Shown here piece after piece: positions 8,191 through 17,242 of a DNA stretch of 42,302 nt. Positions within the stretch are counted from its first letter, which is position 1. The number at the start of each line of letters is the position of its first letter. Both the position numbers and the translations under genes were made by a program. The notes under the pieces were generated by a model that saw nothing but the letters and a program-made list of their open reading frames with translations, ran no database searches and was not told where the DNA came from. Origin of the DNA: an archaeon (GTDB taxonomy: Archaea; Asgardarchaeota; Heimdallarchaeia; Heimdallarchaeales; Kariarchaeaceae); contig JAJRQD010000224.1 in NCBI GenBank assembly GCA_024280435.1, positions 1-42,302 of the forward strand. The letters are read 5' to 3'.

Positions 8191-9012
8191 GTGCAATACC
8201 CATTAGACCTGCTAGATCTAATTCATCAGGGAAAGTATGATGAGGCAGTAGCGTACAGCAATTTTCAATATGATAAGATAATCCGATCTAGGGTTGCAGA
8301 ACTTGGAGGTAAGTTCACAGACGCCCTTCACTGGGCAAATATGGCAATTGAGGAGAGTGAGGGAAATACACTTGCATTCGCGTATATTGCATCAAGCTAT
8401 GCTCTATGGAGGTTGAATGTATTTGATAAAGGCATATCGAATCTGAAAATTGCACAGGATTTATTGATTGATGATAGTGTGTATACACGCTATCTGAAGG
8501 CATTATCAATGAATATAGAGGGACTTATCCACTGGAAAGATGGTAGACAGCTAGATATTGCAATGGACCTATTCATACAATCTTTGAGGATCAGAGAGGC
8601 TAATTCTTTTGAAATTGAGATCAGCTACTCTCTGAATAATATCGGGAATACATATCTCAAATTGAGAGAGTTTGATAACTGTTATGATTATTACCAACGA
8701 GCTATGACTATGAGGAATAAAATAGGTTATCTACCATCTATTGCCGCATCATACAACAGTATGGGCAGATATCATGATGCCATGGAAGAATTTGATATTG
8801 CACTTGAATATCATCAGAGATGTCTGGAACATTGGGAAAAGGTTGGTAACAAGCAGTTCATTGCCAAGACACATCGGTTCATCGCAAGGACACTAAAATA
8901 TATGAACAAAAGTGATGCTAGTGATAAACACTACAATATCGCATTAAAAATATTCTCTGAACTGAAAAATGATACTGATATGGTTGCAACCATATCTGCA
9001 ATGAATAAATAA
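8191..9012 (+). CDS. Tetratricopeptide-repeat protein
   Basis: A 273-residue, all-helical soluble protein. Tandem TPR-type helix pairs fill most of it; clear examples are YSLNNIGNTYLKLREFDNCY, AASYNSMGRYHDAMEEFDIA and LKYMNKSDASDKHYNIALKI. It starts at GTG 8191; the ATG two bases earlier is out of frame. It diverges from menG with a 108-nt gap holding AT-rich promoter-like sequence. Probably a scaffold or adaptor. No catalytic motif; its location beside menF need not mean a role in menaquinone synthesis. Confidence 0.75.
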   Translation: MQYPLDLLDLIHQGKYDEAVAYSNFQYDKIIRSRVAELGGKFTDALHWANMAIEESEGNTLAFAYIASSYALWRLNVFDKGISNLKIAQDLLIDDSVYTRYLKALSMNIEGLIHWKDGRQLDIAMDLFIQSLRIREANSFEIEISYSLNNIGNTYLKLREFDNCYDYYQRAMTMRNKIGYLPSIAASYNSMGRYHDAMEEFDIALEYHQRCLEHWEKVGNKQFIAKTHRFIARTLKYMNKSDASDKHYNIALKIFSELKNDTDMVATISAMNK

Positions 9013-9082
9013 GAATATAAAACTACCAACAAAGCTTATTTGTTTAATAATATTGAAATTCTATATATTTTAAAATGATAAT

Positions 9083-9502
9083 GTGAGTGATAACAAATTG
9101 GATAATATTCTGAGCATTTTCAATAAATATTCAGATAGAATCCAATCTGAAATGCAGGGAATAGGAGAGAAGGAGTATATCTCTGTAAGTTTTACATCTA
9201 AATTACTATTTGAGGATATAATTGCATATATCAATATTTTCCCAAGATTGATAATAGTCAACAATGAATATAAATTGGCATCGTTTGGTAGATTAGTTGA
9301 GCTAAGTTCATCGGGGAAAAATCGATTTGATATGCAGAATATACAGATGAAAGAGATATTCTCTTCATTCAAGTATGCAGGAGATGCATTTTTCATGGGA
9401 GGATATTCTTTCAATGAGGGAATGGATGATATCTGGCAACATTTCTCAGATTCTAAATTTGTTATGGGAAAATACAGATTAAAGAGGAGAATAATATACT
9501 AA
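9083..9502 (+). CDS. menF: Isochorismate synthase MenF, N-terminal part (first frame)
   Basis: 139 residues from a GTG start. This is the non-catalytic N-terminal region of a chorismate-utilising enzyme, with features such as YAGDAFFMGGYSF near the end where MenF/EntC proteins carry a G-G-x-S-F element. It stops at TAA 9500-9502, while the catalytic region continues in the -1 frame. Joined at the slippery site 9466-9472, the two parts make about 447 residues, close to the usual MenF length (~430). The 139-residue frame alone would not be an enzyme. Confidence 0.65.
   Translation: MSDNKLDNILSIFNKYSDRIQSEMQGIGEKEYISVSFTSKLLFEDIIAYINIFPRLIIVNNEYKLASFGRLVELSSSGKNRFDMQNIQMKEIFSSFKYAGDAFFMGGYSFNEGMDDIWQHFSDSKFVMGKYRLKRRIIY
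9466..9498 (+). other. Slippery heptamer and alternative SD/AUA start in menF
   Basis: At 9466-9472 lies G GGA AAA in the correct zero-frame phase for a -1 slip (X XXY YYZ). After a slip the codons AAA ATA CAG ATT AAA GAG lead straight into the catalytic part. No strong stem-loop or pseudoknot is visible downstream, only weak AT-rich pairing. Alternatively, GAGGAG at 9484-9489 is a good Shine-Dalgarno for an AUA codon at 9496-9498 in the second frame, six bases downstream. That would make menF a split, overlapping gene. A one-base assembly error in the A4 run is a third option. Confidence 0.4.
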
Positions 9503-10428
9503 GAATAATATTTAATATTCATAAGAATGAGGATCCTGCTGAATTAATTGATTATATCTCGGACCATCTTGACTTTATTACACCCATGAATATTGCTGTT
9601 AATAGTGAATTTATCAATAAATTATCACAGGAAAAATGGATCTACAATATAAATCAATGTCTGAAAGAGATCAGTAATACCGAATTGGAGAAGGTGGTGA
9701 TGGCAAGAGTAATTGAATTGAGGGATAAAAATCTATCACAGTTGAATCTTTCAATTTTCAATTATCTATCTGAACACTATGGAGGTAGTTATATCTATCA
9801 TTTAGAGTTTGAACCGGGAAGTTATTTTGTTGGTGCAACTCCAGAACTGTTGGTATCCTTATCAGATGGTAAAATATGTACATTGGCCCTTGCAGGTAGT
9901 ATAGGTCGTGATGAGGATGTACTCGAAGATAGATCAAATGCCCGTAAATTGCTGTCTGATGTTAAAGAGCTTGAAGAACATAAAATAGTGGTGGATCAGA
10001 TACTTAATCGTATGGAGAAATATTCAGATGATATAAGTGCAGATGAACATCCATCAATTATGAAATTACAGAATATACAGCATCTGAAGACTGATATTTC
10101 TGGTAATCTGAACTCTGAGTACAATATCCATCAAATTATTTCAGAACTGCATCCAACACCTGCTGTTGGTGGAAAACCAAGGAAAAAAGCAATGCAGTTG
10201 ATTAAAGATCTTGAGGTATACCGTGGATGGTATGCATCACCAATTGGATTTGTGGATAAAAATCTAGAGGGTATGTTCTTTGTGGCTCTTAGATCTGCTA
10301 TTGTATCTGAAGATACTATGAGGCTATATGCCGGTGCTGGAATTGTGGCTGCATCAGATCCAGTTAGAGAATGGAATGAGACCTGTATGAAGTTCAAACC
10401 AATAAAGGAGGCAATTAATAATGAATGA
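9496..10428 (+). CDS. menF: Isochorismate synthase MenF, catalytic part (second frame)
   Basis: Converts chorismate to isochorismate, the first step of menaquinone synthesis. The whole chorismate-binding domain is intact: EKVVMARVIEL, YFVGATPELLVSL, ALAGSIGRDED, EEHKIVVDQIL, LQNIQHLKTDISG, LHPTPAVGGKP, RGWYASPIGF, LYAGAGIVAASDPVREWNET and the terminal MKFKPI. The first ATG in this frame is 9586, but the open frame extends upstream to the slippery site. The start used here is the AUA at 9496 with its GAGGAG. The intact active site argues against an old pseudogene. menD overlaps the 3' end by 8 nt. Confidence 0.75.
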   Translation: MLRIIFNIHKNEDPAELIDYISDHLDFITPMNIAVNSEFINKLSQEKWIYNINQCLKEISNTELEKVVMARVIELRDKNLSQLNLSIFNYLSEHYGGSYIYHLEFEPGSYFVGATPELLVSLSDGKICTLALAGSIGRDEDVLEDRSNARKLLSDVKELEEHKIVVDQILNRMEKYSDDISADEHPSIMKLQNIQHLKTDISGNLNSEYNIHQIISELHPTPAVGGKPRKKAMQLIKDLEVYRGWYASPIGFVDKNLEGMFFVALRSAIVSEDTMRLYAGAGIVAASDPVREWNETCMKFKPIKEAINNE

Positions 10429-12091
10429 GAACAGTAAATGGGTAGAGATTATTGTGGATGAGTGTGTCAAGGCAGGTGTGAGATATGCATGTATTGGAGC
10501 AGGATCCAGATCGACACCTCTCACAATTGCTTTTGTTAGAGATAAATCAATAGAGAGTATTTCTTTTGTAGACGAGAGATCAGCAGGTTTTTTTGCAATT
10601 GGATTGGCAATGTATAGTCAATCACCAGTGGTATTGATCTGCACATCTGGTACTGCACTGGCAAATTTCCATCCTGCAGTACTGGAGGCATTCTATGCAG
10701 GTCATCCACTGATTGTGTTAAGTGCAGATAGACCACATGAATTACGTTATTCTGGAGCTAACCAAACCATGGATCAGGTAAAGTTTTTCGGAACTAATAT
10801 TAAATATTCAGAGGATTTTGCCATACCTGATCCTCAACCCCTGCCAAAGTTTATTAGATATCTAAGAACAAATATATCAAAAGCATTGATAAAAGCAAGT
10901 AATAATCCAATTGGACCCATACATCTGAACTTTCCATTCAGAAAACCATTGGTACCCGAAACCGTATCAAGAGTGTATTCAGAGGGTCTATTATCTGATC
11001 TGGAGCGGAATGGTAGAGATAGTTCCTTTCTGAGCACAATCAGTGGTACTAAGCTATTGAATGCAGATCAACTACTAAAATTATCCAAAATATTAACTGA
11101 AAAAGGATTGATAATAATCGGCCCTAATTCTGGAATAAACTATCAGGAAATACTGATAGAATTCTCTGATACATTGAATTATCCAGTATTGGCAGATCCT
11201 GCATCTGGTGTGCGGTATTATAATAGCAATGTCATCAGTACCTATGATACCTTTATGAAAGATGAAATAATAGATGCAGATCTGATTATTCTACTGGGGT
11301 TCCCACCCACATCCACCCGATTATTGAACTATATACAGACACAACGCTGTAATAAAATAATAATTGATGATGGATTGTACAAAGATAGCTCTCTGACCAA
11401 TCATATTCACATAGATGCATCAGTTGAACATACTCTTAGTTCTATGATCAAGCTGATAAAAAGATCTAAGAATGATTTCTGGATTAATCAGTGGAGAGAT
11501 ATAGAATCAAAGACTATCAAAAGAATAAACAGTAAAATAAAGGATAAGTTTTTTGAGGGAACTATCTATCAGAATATAATCAACCGACTTGAAGCTGATG
11601 AATTAGTATTTGTGTCAAATTCTCTTGCCATACGTCATCTTGATCAGTTTGTATATTCCAGTAATATAAAATTACAAATATTCAGTAATCGTGGGCTCAG
11701 TGGAATTGATGGCAATCTATCAAGCGCATTTGGAATTGCCAAGGCATCAGCTAAGAGAATACATGTCCTCATAGGTGATCTGACATTCTATCATGATCTC
11801 ACCGCATTACTAACTACTATGAAAAATGAAATATCATTCAGTATCTATCTGATAAATAATTTTGGAGGAGGTATTTTCCATAGACTACCAATAGCTGAGT
11901 ATAAGGATGTATTCACCGATTATTTTATCACTCCACATTCTATTGAATTTGCCAAAATATCAGAGGCATTTTCTATACCGCATAAAATCATCAAAGATAT
12001 TGATACAATGAATAATACTGAATTCTGCAATGGTATCTATGAGTTTATTATAGATGCAGAAAAATCAAACTCTTTGATCAAAGAAATATAA
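10421..12091 (+). CDS. menD: MenD, SEPHCHC synthase
   Basis: A 556-residue thiamine-diphosphate enzyme that joins 2-oxoglutarate and isochorismate to form 2-succinyl-5-enolpyruvyl-6-hydroxy-3-cyclohexene-1-carboxylate. The N-terminal GAGSRSTPLTIAF and FVDERSAGFFAIGLA carry the family's SRSTPL motif and the catalytic ThDP-activating glutamate. CTSGTALANFHPAVLEA follows, and SADRPHELRYSGANQTMDQ is the substrate-loop signature. The C-terminal domain has NRGLSGIDGNLSSAFGIA, IGDLTFYHDL and LINNFGGGIFHRLPI. It starts inside the end of menF (ATGAATGA overlap), so the two are co-translated. Confidence 0.93.
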   Translation: MNENSKWVEIIVDECVKAGVRYACIGAGSRSTPLTIAFVRDKSIESISFVDERSAGFFAIGLAMYSQSPVVLICTSGTALANFHPAVLEAFYAGHPLIVLSADRPHELRYSGANQTMDQVKFFGTNIKYSEDFAIPDPQPLPKFIRYLRTNISKALIKASNNPIGPIHLNFPFRKPLVPETVSRVYSEGLLSDLERNGRDSSFLSTISGTKLLNADQLLKLSKILTEKGLIIIGPNSGINYQEILIEFSDTLNYPVLADPASGVRYYNSNVISTYDTFMKDEIIDADLIILLGFPPTSTRLLNYIQTQRCNKIIIDDGLYKDSSLTNHIHIDASVEHTLSSMIKLIKRSKNDFWINQWRDIESKTIKRINSKIKDKFFEGTIYQNIINRLEADELVFVSNSLAIRHLDQFVYSSNIKLQIFSNRGLSGIDGNLSSAFGIAKASAKRIHVLIGDLTFYHDLTALLTTMKNEISFSIYLINNFGGGIFHRLPIAEYKDVFTDYFITPHSIEFAKISEAFSIPHKIIKDIDTMNNTEFCNGIYEFIIDAEKSNSLIKEI

Positions 12092-12096
12092 TGCTA

Positions 12097-12193
12097 AATA
12101 CACCAAGATTTAATTGATAAAAAGTGCAATACATCAAGATCTAACACTTTAATTTATCCACGATAAGTTCCTTAACCACGATAAGTTCCTTAA
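12097..12193. repeat. Short direct repeats downstream of menD
   Basis: Two different repeat pairs lie in the menD 3' region. CCACGATAAGTTCCTTAA occurs twice head-to-tail and perfectly (12158-12175 and 12176-12193). AATACACCAAGATTTAA (12097-12113) recurs with two changes at 12128-12144. They could be regulator-binding sites for the following promoter or replication-slippage products. Confidence 0.6.
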
Positions 12194-12206
12194 GATAGAA
12201 ATACAA

Positions 12207-12218
12207 TATAAATTTATA
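12207..12218 (+). promoter_or_regulatory. Candidate TATA box for the small membrane gene
   Basis: TATAAATTTATA lies about 26-30 nt before ATG 12239 and ATG 12244, the spacing expected for a near-leaderless archaeal transcript. A second TATA-like run, TATATAAAA (12316-12324), sits about 33 nt before TTG 12354 and would instead support the shorter start. Confidence 0.4.
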
Positions 12219-12243
12219 CAATGAAATAAAACTGAGTAATGGA

Positions 12244-12288
12244 ATGGAAATATCAGAATTAATCAACTCTGATCAATTATCTTTTTTA
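12244..12288 (+). other. Possible N-terminal frame ending at a TTTTTTA slippery heptamer
   Basis: The ATG at 12244 opens MEISELINSDQLSF and reaches T TTT TTA at 12282-12288 in the exact zero-frame phase of the HIV-type -1 slippery site. A -1 shift continues as NVFGVYQLGVYKIGAIGSIL and into the small membrane protein that follows. Without the shift the frame ends at TAG just past 12309. A one-base loss from the T6 run would give the same picture. Confidence 0.35.
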
Positions 12289-12353
12289 ATGTATTTGGAG
12301 TATATCAATTAGGTGTATATAAAATCGGAGCAATAGGAAGTATTCTAGGTGGC

Positions 12354-12713
12354 TTGATGACCATGGGAAGTTTATTCCTCGGCATTTGGGTAACGTTTGT
12401 ATTCACAAACAACGCCCTTGGATTGATTTGGTTCACAATATTTGCAATCTTAGGTGGATTGGCAATTGGATCATTAAATGGTAGAAAAGCAAAATCACAG
12501 GCAAAGTACAAGAATGAGTATACGGCATATGGAGCAATGTTTTTTGCGGCAATAATTTTTCTGGGTGTATATTACAGGTTCTTTGCATTTGCTAAGATAG
12601 AGGAAAAAGTAATAGGTTTGGATGCTGCCAGTGTTATCTATGTGGCAGTTGGTGGTGCATTGATGGGTCTGTTTGGCATTGGCTTGACAGTTGCCAATTC
12701 TCTTGCAGAATAA
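12354..12713 (+). CDS. Small membrane protein, about four helices
   Basis: A 119-residue protein from TTG 12354 or ATG 12357, with helices around LFLGIWVTFVF, LIWFTIFAILGGLAIG, YGAMFFAAIIFLGVYY and VIYVAVGGALMGLFGIGL, and a basic loop (NGRKAKSQAKYKNEY) in the middle. The glycine-rich hydrophobic sense continues upstream of the start in the same frame without any ATG, GTG or TTG. The gene may therefore really begin at 12244 through a -1 shift (about 156 residues). No family recognised. It lies between menD and serS. Confidence 0.6.
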   Translation: MMTMGSLFLGIWVTFVFTNNALGLIWFTIFAILGGLAIGSLNGRKAKSQAKYKNEYTAYGAMFFAAIIFLGVYYRFFAFAKIEEKVIGLDAASVIYVAVGGALMGLFGIGLTVANSLAE

Positions 12714-12811
12714 TAAATTGCAGAATAATAAAGTAAAAAAATAAATATCATTCAAATTAAAAAAGCGTAAGGAAAGAAATATTTAATATAATTCACACTT
12801 CATTATTGATT

Positions 12812-14089
12812 ATGTTAGATCCAAAATTGATCCGTGAGAATCCGGAGATGATAAAAGATAATTTCAGAAGAAGGAAAGATCCGAAGCTAATTGAGATGGT
12901 TGATGAATTCATAGAGGTTGATAAAATCTGGAGAGCTGTTGATAAGGAGGTTAACAATCTAAGAAAGAATAGAAATACATTTGCCAAGAAAATAGGTAAG
13001 GCAAAGGGTGCTGATAAGAAGAAGCTCATTGATGAGATGCAGGGGATGAAGAGGGAGTTGGAGGAGAAAGAGATAAAATACAACGATGTAGCTGATAAAA
13101 GGCAGTATTTACTTGATAGAATGCCAAATCTACTTGATGATACAGTACCCTATGGGAAGGATGATGAGGATAATGTGATGATAAAAGAGGATGGAATGCT
13201 TCCTGAATTTGATTTTGATATTAAAGATCATCATCAGATAATTACTGATCTCAATCTTGCGGAGTTGGAGAGGGCAAGAAAAGTATCTGGTAGCAGATTC
13301 TATTATCTGAAAAATGAGGCAGTTATTCTTGAGATGGCTTTGATGAGGTATGCAATTGATATTTTAACCGAGAATGGAGCTGAGGTGATGTCTACTCCAA
13401 ATATGGTGAGAAAGGAGATACTGTATGGTTCAGGTTTCTTACCTCTTGGTGAGGAGGATATATACAAGATAGAAGGTGAGGATCTTGCATTGATAGGTAC
13501 TTCAGAAGTGACTCTGGCAGGATATCATATGGATGAGGTATTGTTGAAGGATGAGTTACCAATCCGATATGCAGGAATATCATCATGTTACAGAACTGAG
13601 GCCTCTGCAAGTACTAAGGATGATAAGGGTATATTCAGAGTACATGAATTCAAGAAAATAGAGATGTTCACCTATTCAGATCCAGAAAAATCAGCTGAGG
13701 AACAGCAGAGAATGATAGGTATTGCAGAGAAAATTTTCAAAGGATTGGATTTACCTTACAGGGTGGTGAATATCTGTACCGGTGATCTTGGTGGAGTGGC
13801 TTCAAAGAAACTTGATATAGAGGTATGGATGCCTGGTCAGAACAGATACAGAGAGGTTGTATCATGTTCTAACTGTACTGATTATCAATCACGTAGATTG
13901 AGAATTAAATACAGAGAACAGGAAGGAAAACCACCAATTGGGTTCGTACACACACTGAATTCAACTGCAATCACAACTACCCGGCCAATAATAGCGATAC
14001 TTGAGAATTTCCAACAGAAAGATGGATCAATTAAAATTCCAAAAGCACTTGTGAAGTACACCGGATTTGATACTATCAAAGCAAAATAG
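12812..14089 (+). CDS. serS: Seryl-tRNA synthetase
   Basis: 425 residues from ATG 12812, beginning MLDPKLIRENPEMIKDN. The N-terminal tRNA-binding coiled coil covers about 25-105, rich in K and E (EVNNLRKNRNTFAKKIGKAK). The class II catalytic core has motif 2 in CYRTEASASTKDDKGIFRVHEFKKIEMF and motif 3 in LNSTAITTTRPIIAILENFQ. The TSEV and GSGFLPLGEEDIYKI segments are as in canonical bacterial/archaeal SerRS, not the divergent methanogen type. Its TAG stop shows that amber is an ordinary terminator here. Confidence 0.95.
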   Translation: MLDPKLIRENPEMIKDNFRRRKDPKLIEMVDEFIEVDKIWRAVDKEVNNLRKNRNTFAKKIGKAKGADKKKLIDEMQGMKRELEEKEIKYNDVADKRQYLLDRMPNLLDDTVPYGKDDEDNVMIKEDGMLPEFDFDIKDHHQIITDLNLAELERARKVSGSRFYYLKNEAVILEMALMRYAIDILTENGAEVMSTPNMVRKEILYGSGFLPLGEEDIYKIEGEDLALIGTSEVTLAGYHMDEVLLKDELPIRYAGISSCYRTEASASTKDDKGIFRVHEFKKIEMFTYSDPEKSAEEQQRMIGIAEKIFKGLDLPYRVVNICTGDLGGVASKKLDIEVWMPGQNRYREVVSCSNCTDYQSRRLRIKYREQEGKPPIGFVHTLNSTAITTTRPIIAILENFQQKDGSIKIPKALVKYTGFDTIKAK

Positions 14090-14159
14090 ACTTATAGCTA
14101 TTTTATCTCCTATTAGTTTATTAAATATTAAATAATAATTCAAGTAAAGTGACTTTATC

Positions 14160-15287
14160 ATGACAAACCAAGTAAAATTGAAAAACTTTTCCGACTTCGA
14201 TAGGATGTTACAGTCAAAAAATCTGGTTGTTACACTTCTTGGTGCAATACTTGGATTTGCACTGTCTTATTTCACAATCACAATCTTAGCTGTTCCATAT
14301 ACACCTTTTGGACTATCATTATCTATTGGTGTAGTACTTGCAACAGCTGTATACACAAGAAATATTGGCTCTACTTTATTTGTAGGTTTGATCACAGGGA
14401 TTGCTCTCGTATCACCTTTTGGAGGTAGAGTTGATTTTATAGAGGGCTATATTCTATTGATTGTGGCGATCAGTGTATATATAGGTTATAATGCGGATAA
14501 ATTGAAATTAATACTTGATTGGAACAGAAGATATATGCAATGGGCAGTGTTATTTGCCTTCTATATCATTGGTATGGGATTTTTATCATCTGGATATGAG
14601 GACCGTTATTACAAATTCAAGATACCACTTGGAATCGGTGGGGATATGTTCTATGACACAGGATTGCCATTGTTGGAGATTGTTGCATTACTAGGTATAC
14701 TACTGATGTGGTTGGTATTCAACCAGTTATTAAAAGGTACATTATCTCTGAGTGATAGCTCTGCAAAGAAATACAGAATATTTGGATTATTGATGATACT
14801 CGTTGGATTTGTCATCTCTGCACTGAGTTTGATACTATTCTCCAGAACTATCTCACAATCACAGATGCTTGGTATTGTGAAGAATAGAGATCATCTTGCC
14901 ACTATTAATCAGTTCTTCTCACATCAAGCCACAGCACAGCAGTACAGTGTTATTGTGGAACCATTCAATGGATATGTGGCAATTGCCTATTCAATTATGT
15001 TCTATGCCATTGGACTATCATATTACAGTATTGGAAAATACAGAGGAAATATAGATGGTATCAGGGGGGGTGCATCAATTATATTCTTCTCAATTCCATT
15101 ATCTTTAGTGATATTCTTTTCCATCGGTTCATATTATATTCAGCCATTAATCAATCCGATTGGATTTTACGTGAGTTTTGAGATACTTCCTGTATTTTTA
15201 TCGATGTTATGGGCAGTGATGTTCTATAATGTTATATTTGCACTGATATACTACAAAATATTAATATCAATATTCAAAATGGAATAG
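14160..15287 (+). CDS. Polytopic membrane protein of unknown function
   Basis: 375 residues with about ten hydrophobic segments, starting at ATG 14160 after an AT-rich promoter region. N-terminal pairs of helices contain FALSYFTITILAVPYTPFG and VVLATAVYTRNIGSTLFVG, a glycine- and proline-bearing pattern reminiscent of integral transport components, but I cannot name a family. A larger loop (about 145-170) contains YEDRYYKFKIPLGIGGDMFY. It is followed after 4 nt by a smaller membrane protein starting at GTG, so the two are an operon and perhaps one complex. Confidence 0.7.
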   Translation: MTNQVKLKNFSDFDRMLQSKNLVVTLLGAILGFALSYFTITILAVPYTPFGLSLSIGVVLATAVYTRNIGSTLFVGLITGIALVSPFGGRVDFIEGYILLIVAISVYIGYNADKLKLILDWNRRYMQWAVLFAFYIIGMGFLSSGYEDRYYKFKIPLGIGGDMFYDTGLPLLEIVALLGILLMWLVFNQLLKGTLSLSDSSAKKYRIFGLLMILVGFVISALSLILFSRTISQSQMLGIVKNRDHLATINQFFSHQATAQQYSVIVEPFNGYVAIAYSIMFYAIGLSYYSIGKYRGNIDGIRGGASIIFFSIPLSLVIFFSIGSYYIQPLINPIGFYVSFEILPVFLSMLWAVMFYNVIFALIYYKILISIFKME

Positions 15288-15291
15288 TTTA

Positions 15292-15765
15292 GTGTACACA
15301 AGATTCAGCAAAAATATAGAGGATAAAAACTGGGATCATTTGAAATATCTACAGAGATTGACTATGGCTCTGGTATTGATAATTATGCTGGTGTATGTGT
15401 GGATACTGATCACATCTTTCAATGGTATATTTGAGATTGAGATCGCACAACAGACACTAAGAACTCTCACACTATCTCTGATAATTGGAATAATCACCGG
15501 TCTGCTAATTGCATTTTTAGAGCTGGCAAAATACTATTTCAACAAGGAATGGGACTTGCATGTGGTGTTACCCAATTTTCTGTTCTTTCATCTTCTCCTG
15601 ACTTTCATCGTTATGGTGACCTCATATTTTGTAAATGAGGATACTACCTGGAATGCAGGTCTGGTCTATGGATTTGTACTTGGTGGATTGATTGCAATGG
15701 TGGCATATGCAGGGGAGATAAAGATTGAGCACTCAGAAGATGAATCCAAAGGATTAGCTGAGTGA
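15292..15765 (+). CDS. Four-helix membrane protein, operon partner
   Basis: 157 residues from a GTG start 4 nt after the preceding stop. Four transmembrane helices lie at about 23-43, 60-80, 92-113 and 125-143, with an acidic C-terminal tail (KIEHSEDESKGLAE). No family recognised. The tight spacing suggests a stable partnership with the 375-residue membrane protein upstream. Confidence 0.65.
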   Translation: MYTRFSKNIEDKNWDHLKYLQRLTMALVLIIMLVYVWILITSFNGIFEIEIAQQTLRTLTLSLIIGIITGLLIAFLELAKYYFNKEWDLHVVLPNFLFFHLLLTFIVMVTSYFVNEDTTWNAGLVYGFVLGGLIAMVAYAGEIKIEHSEDESKGLAE

Positions 15766-15817
15766 TATATTGGTACCTATAAATACTAAAATTCCTATAT
15801 ACTGCAATAATGAGATA

Positions 15818-17242
15818 CTACAATCTATACATATTCTTGTAATTTGATTTTATCTCTGCTCTGATTATCTTACCAGATGCAGTCTGTGGAAATTCATCAA
15901 AGATATAGTAGTCTTTTGGTATTTTATAACTTGCTAGATTATCTCTACAATACTGAATTATATGTTGCCTGTCAATATCTGTTGATAATATTAGTGCTGC
16001 TGTTAACCTCTCTCCCCAATCCTCATCCTGCACACCGAATACCACTGCATTCTCAATTCCATTGATCCTCAATAATATATCTTCTACCTCCTGTGGAATG
16101 ATATTCTCCCCACCCGAAATAATCAGATCGATTCTTCTCTGTAGTACATACAATCTACCATCTTTGATGTAGCCAAGATCTCCCGTTCTGAAAAATCCAT
16201 CATCATATTTTTCTGGTAAATCCAATCTGTAGTACCCATTACTGATATTCGGTCCACGTACCTCAATCTCCCCATAATTCTCATCTTTATACTGCTTTAT
16301 CCTTATCTCAACACCTGGTAATGGAGGTCCAACAGTATGATAGTCATCTCTCACAATTTCTGTAGTTGCCGTTGCCACCTGAGAGCAGCTCTCTGTCATT
16401 CCATAGGTCAATGCAATTGGTAATTTGTGAGCCATACATATTTTCACCAGTTTCTCATCTGTTCTCGCACCACCTAACAGTATCACGCGTAATGAATTAT
16501 CTCTCATATCATATTTTTTCAGAATACGGGATAACATCGTTGGTACCAGTGATATCATTGTTACCCTTTTGTTCTTTATACTATCAATAATACTATCGAT
16601 ATTGAATGAGTTATGAAGTAACATTGCAGTATTGTAGATGCATGATCTGAATATAATCTCCATACCACCCACATGATAGAATGGAATGCAATTCAACCAG
16701 ATATCATCTTTCTCAACCCCAAGCACTTTGGCAGAACTGATTGCACTTGAGTAGTGATTATCATAATTTAGTAGCACTCCTTTTGGATTTCCAGTGGTAC
16801 CCGATGTGAATATTATACAATGTGTATCCGTTTCTTTTATTATCCTCTTAACTTTTGTATCAATTCCATCCATTGAGATAATTGTATCCAATGAAATTAT
16901 ATTATCAAAATTAATCTCTCTATCAGTCACTAGTAGAGTTATATCTGAATGCACTATCTGTTCTTGTAGTAGTGAATTATTCAATCTGTAATTCAAGGGT
17001 ATTGTGATCGCACCCAATTCAATCAGTGCGTATATCAGATATACATATTCAATTGAGGTGGATAGTAGAATACCAACATGTGTATTATTCTCCACACCAA
17101 TCTCACTCAATTTGCATGCAAATTCAATTGATCTTCTATACAATTGAGAATAAGTGATGTATTGATTATTGTTTATAATTGCTACCTTATCTGGAGCCTG
17201 TTCATATGCATTTAATAACCAATTTATCAATTTACACCACAA
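15818..17242 (-). CDS. menE: MenE, o-succinylbenzoate-CoA ligase
   Basis: A 474-residue AMP-forming acyl-CoA ligase that activates o-succinylbenzoate for MenB. The P-loop-like IIFTSGTTGNPKGVLL is at about 148-163, then PFYHVGGMEII, ALTYGMTESCSQVATA and the hinge-region FRTGDLGYIKDGRLYVLQRR. The C-terminal GKIIRAEI carries the adenylation lysine. The gene overlaps menA by 11 nt. The family usually opens with NWL, and here the codons before it are TTG-AUA-AAT-TGG. The true start may be TTG 17230 or AUA 17227, each after a GGTG motif, rather than TTG 17242. Confidence 0.9.
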   Translation of the reverse strand: MWCKLINWLLNAYEQAPDKVAIINNNQYITYSQLYRRSIEFACKLSEIGVENNTHVGILLSTSIEYVYLIYALIELGAITIPLNYRLNNSLLQEQIVHSDITLLVTDREINFDNIISLDTIISMDGIDTKVKRIIKETDTHCIIFTSGTTGNPKGVLLNYDNHYSSAISSAKVLGVEKDDIWLNCIPFYHVGGMEIIFRSCIYNTAMLLHNSFNIDSIIDSIKNKRVTMISLVPTMLSRILKKYDMRDNSLRVILLGGARTDEKLVKICMAHKLPIALTYGMTESCSQVATATTEIVRDDYHTVGPPLPGVEIRIKQYKDENYGEIEVRGPNISNGYYRLDLPEKYDDGFFRTGDLGYIKDGRLYVLQRRIDLIISGGENIIPQEVEDILLRINGIENAVVFGVQDEDWGERLTAALILSTDIDRQHIIQYCRDNLASYKIPKDYYIFDEFPQTASGKIIRAEIKSNYKNMYRL

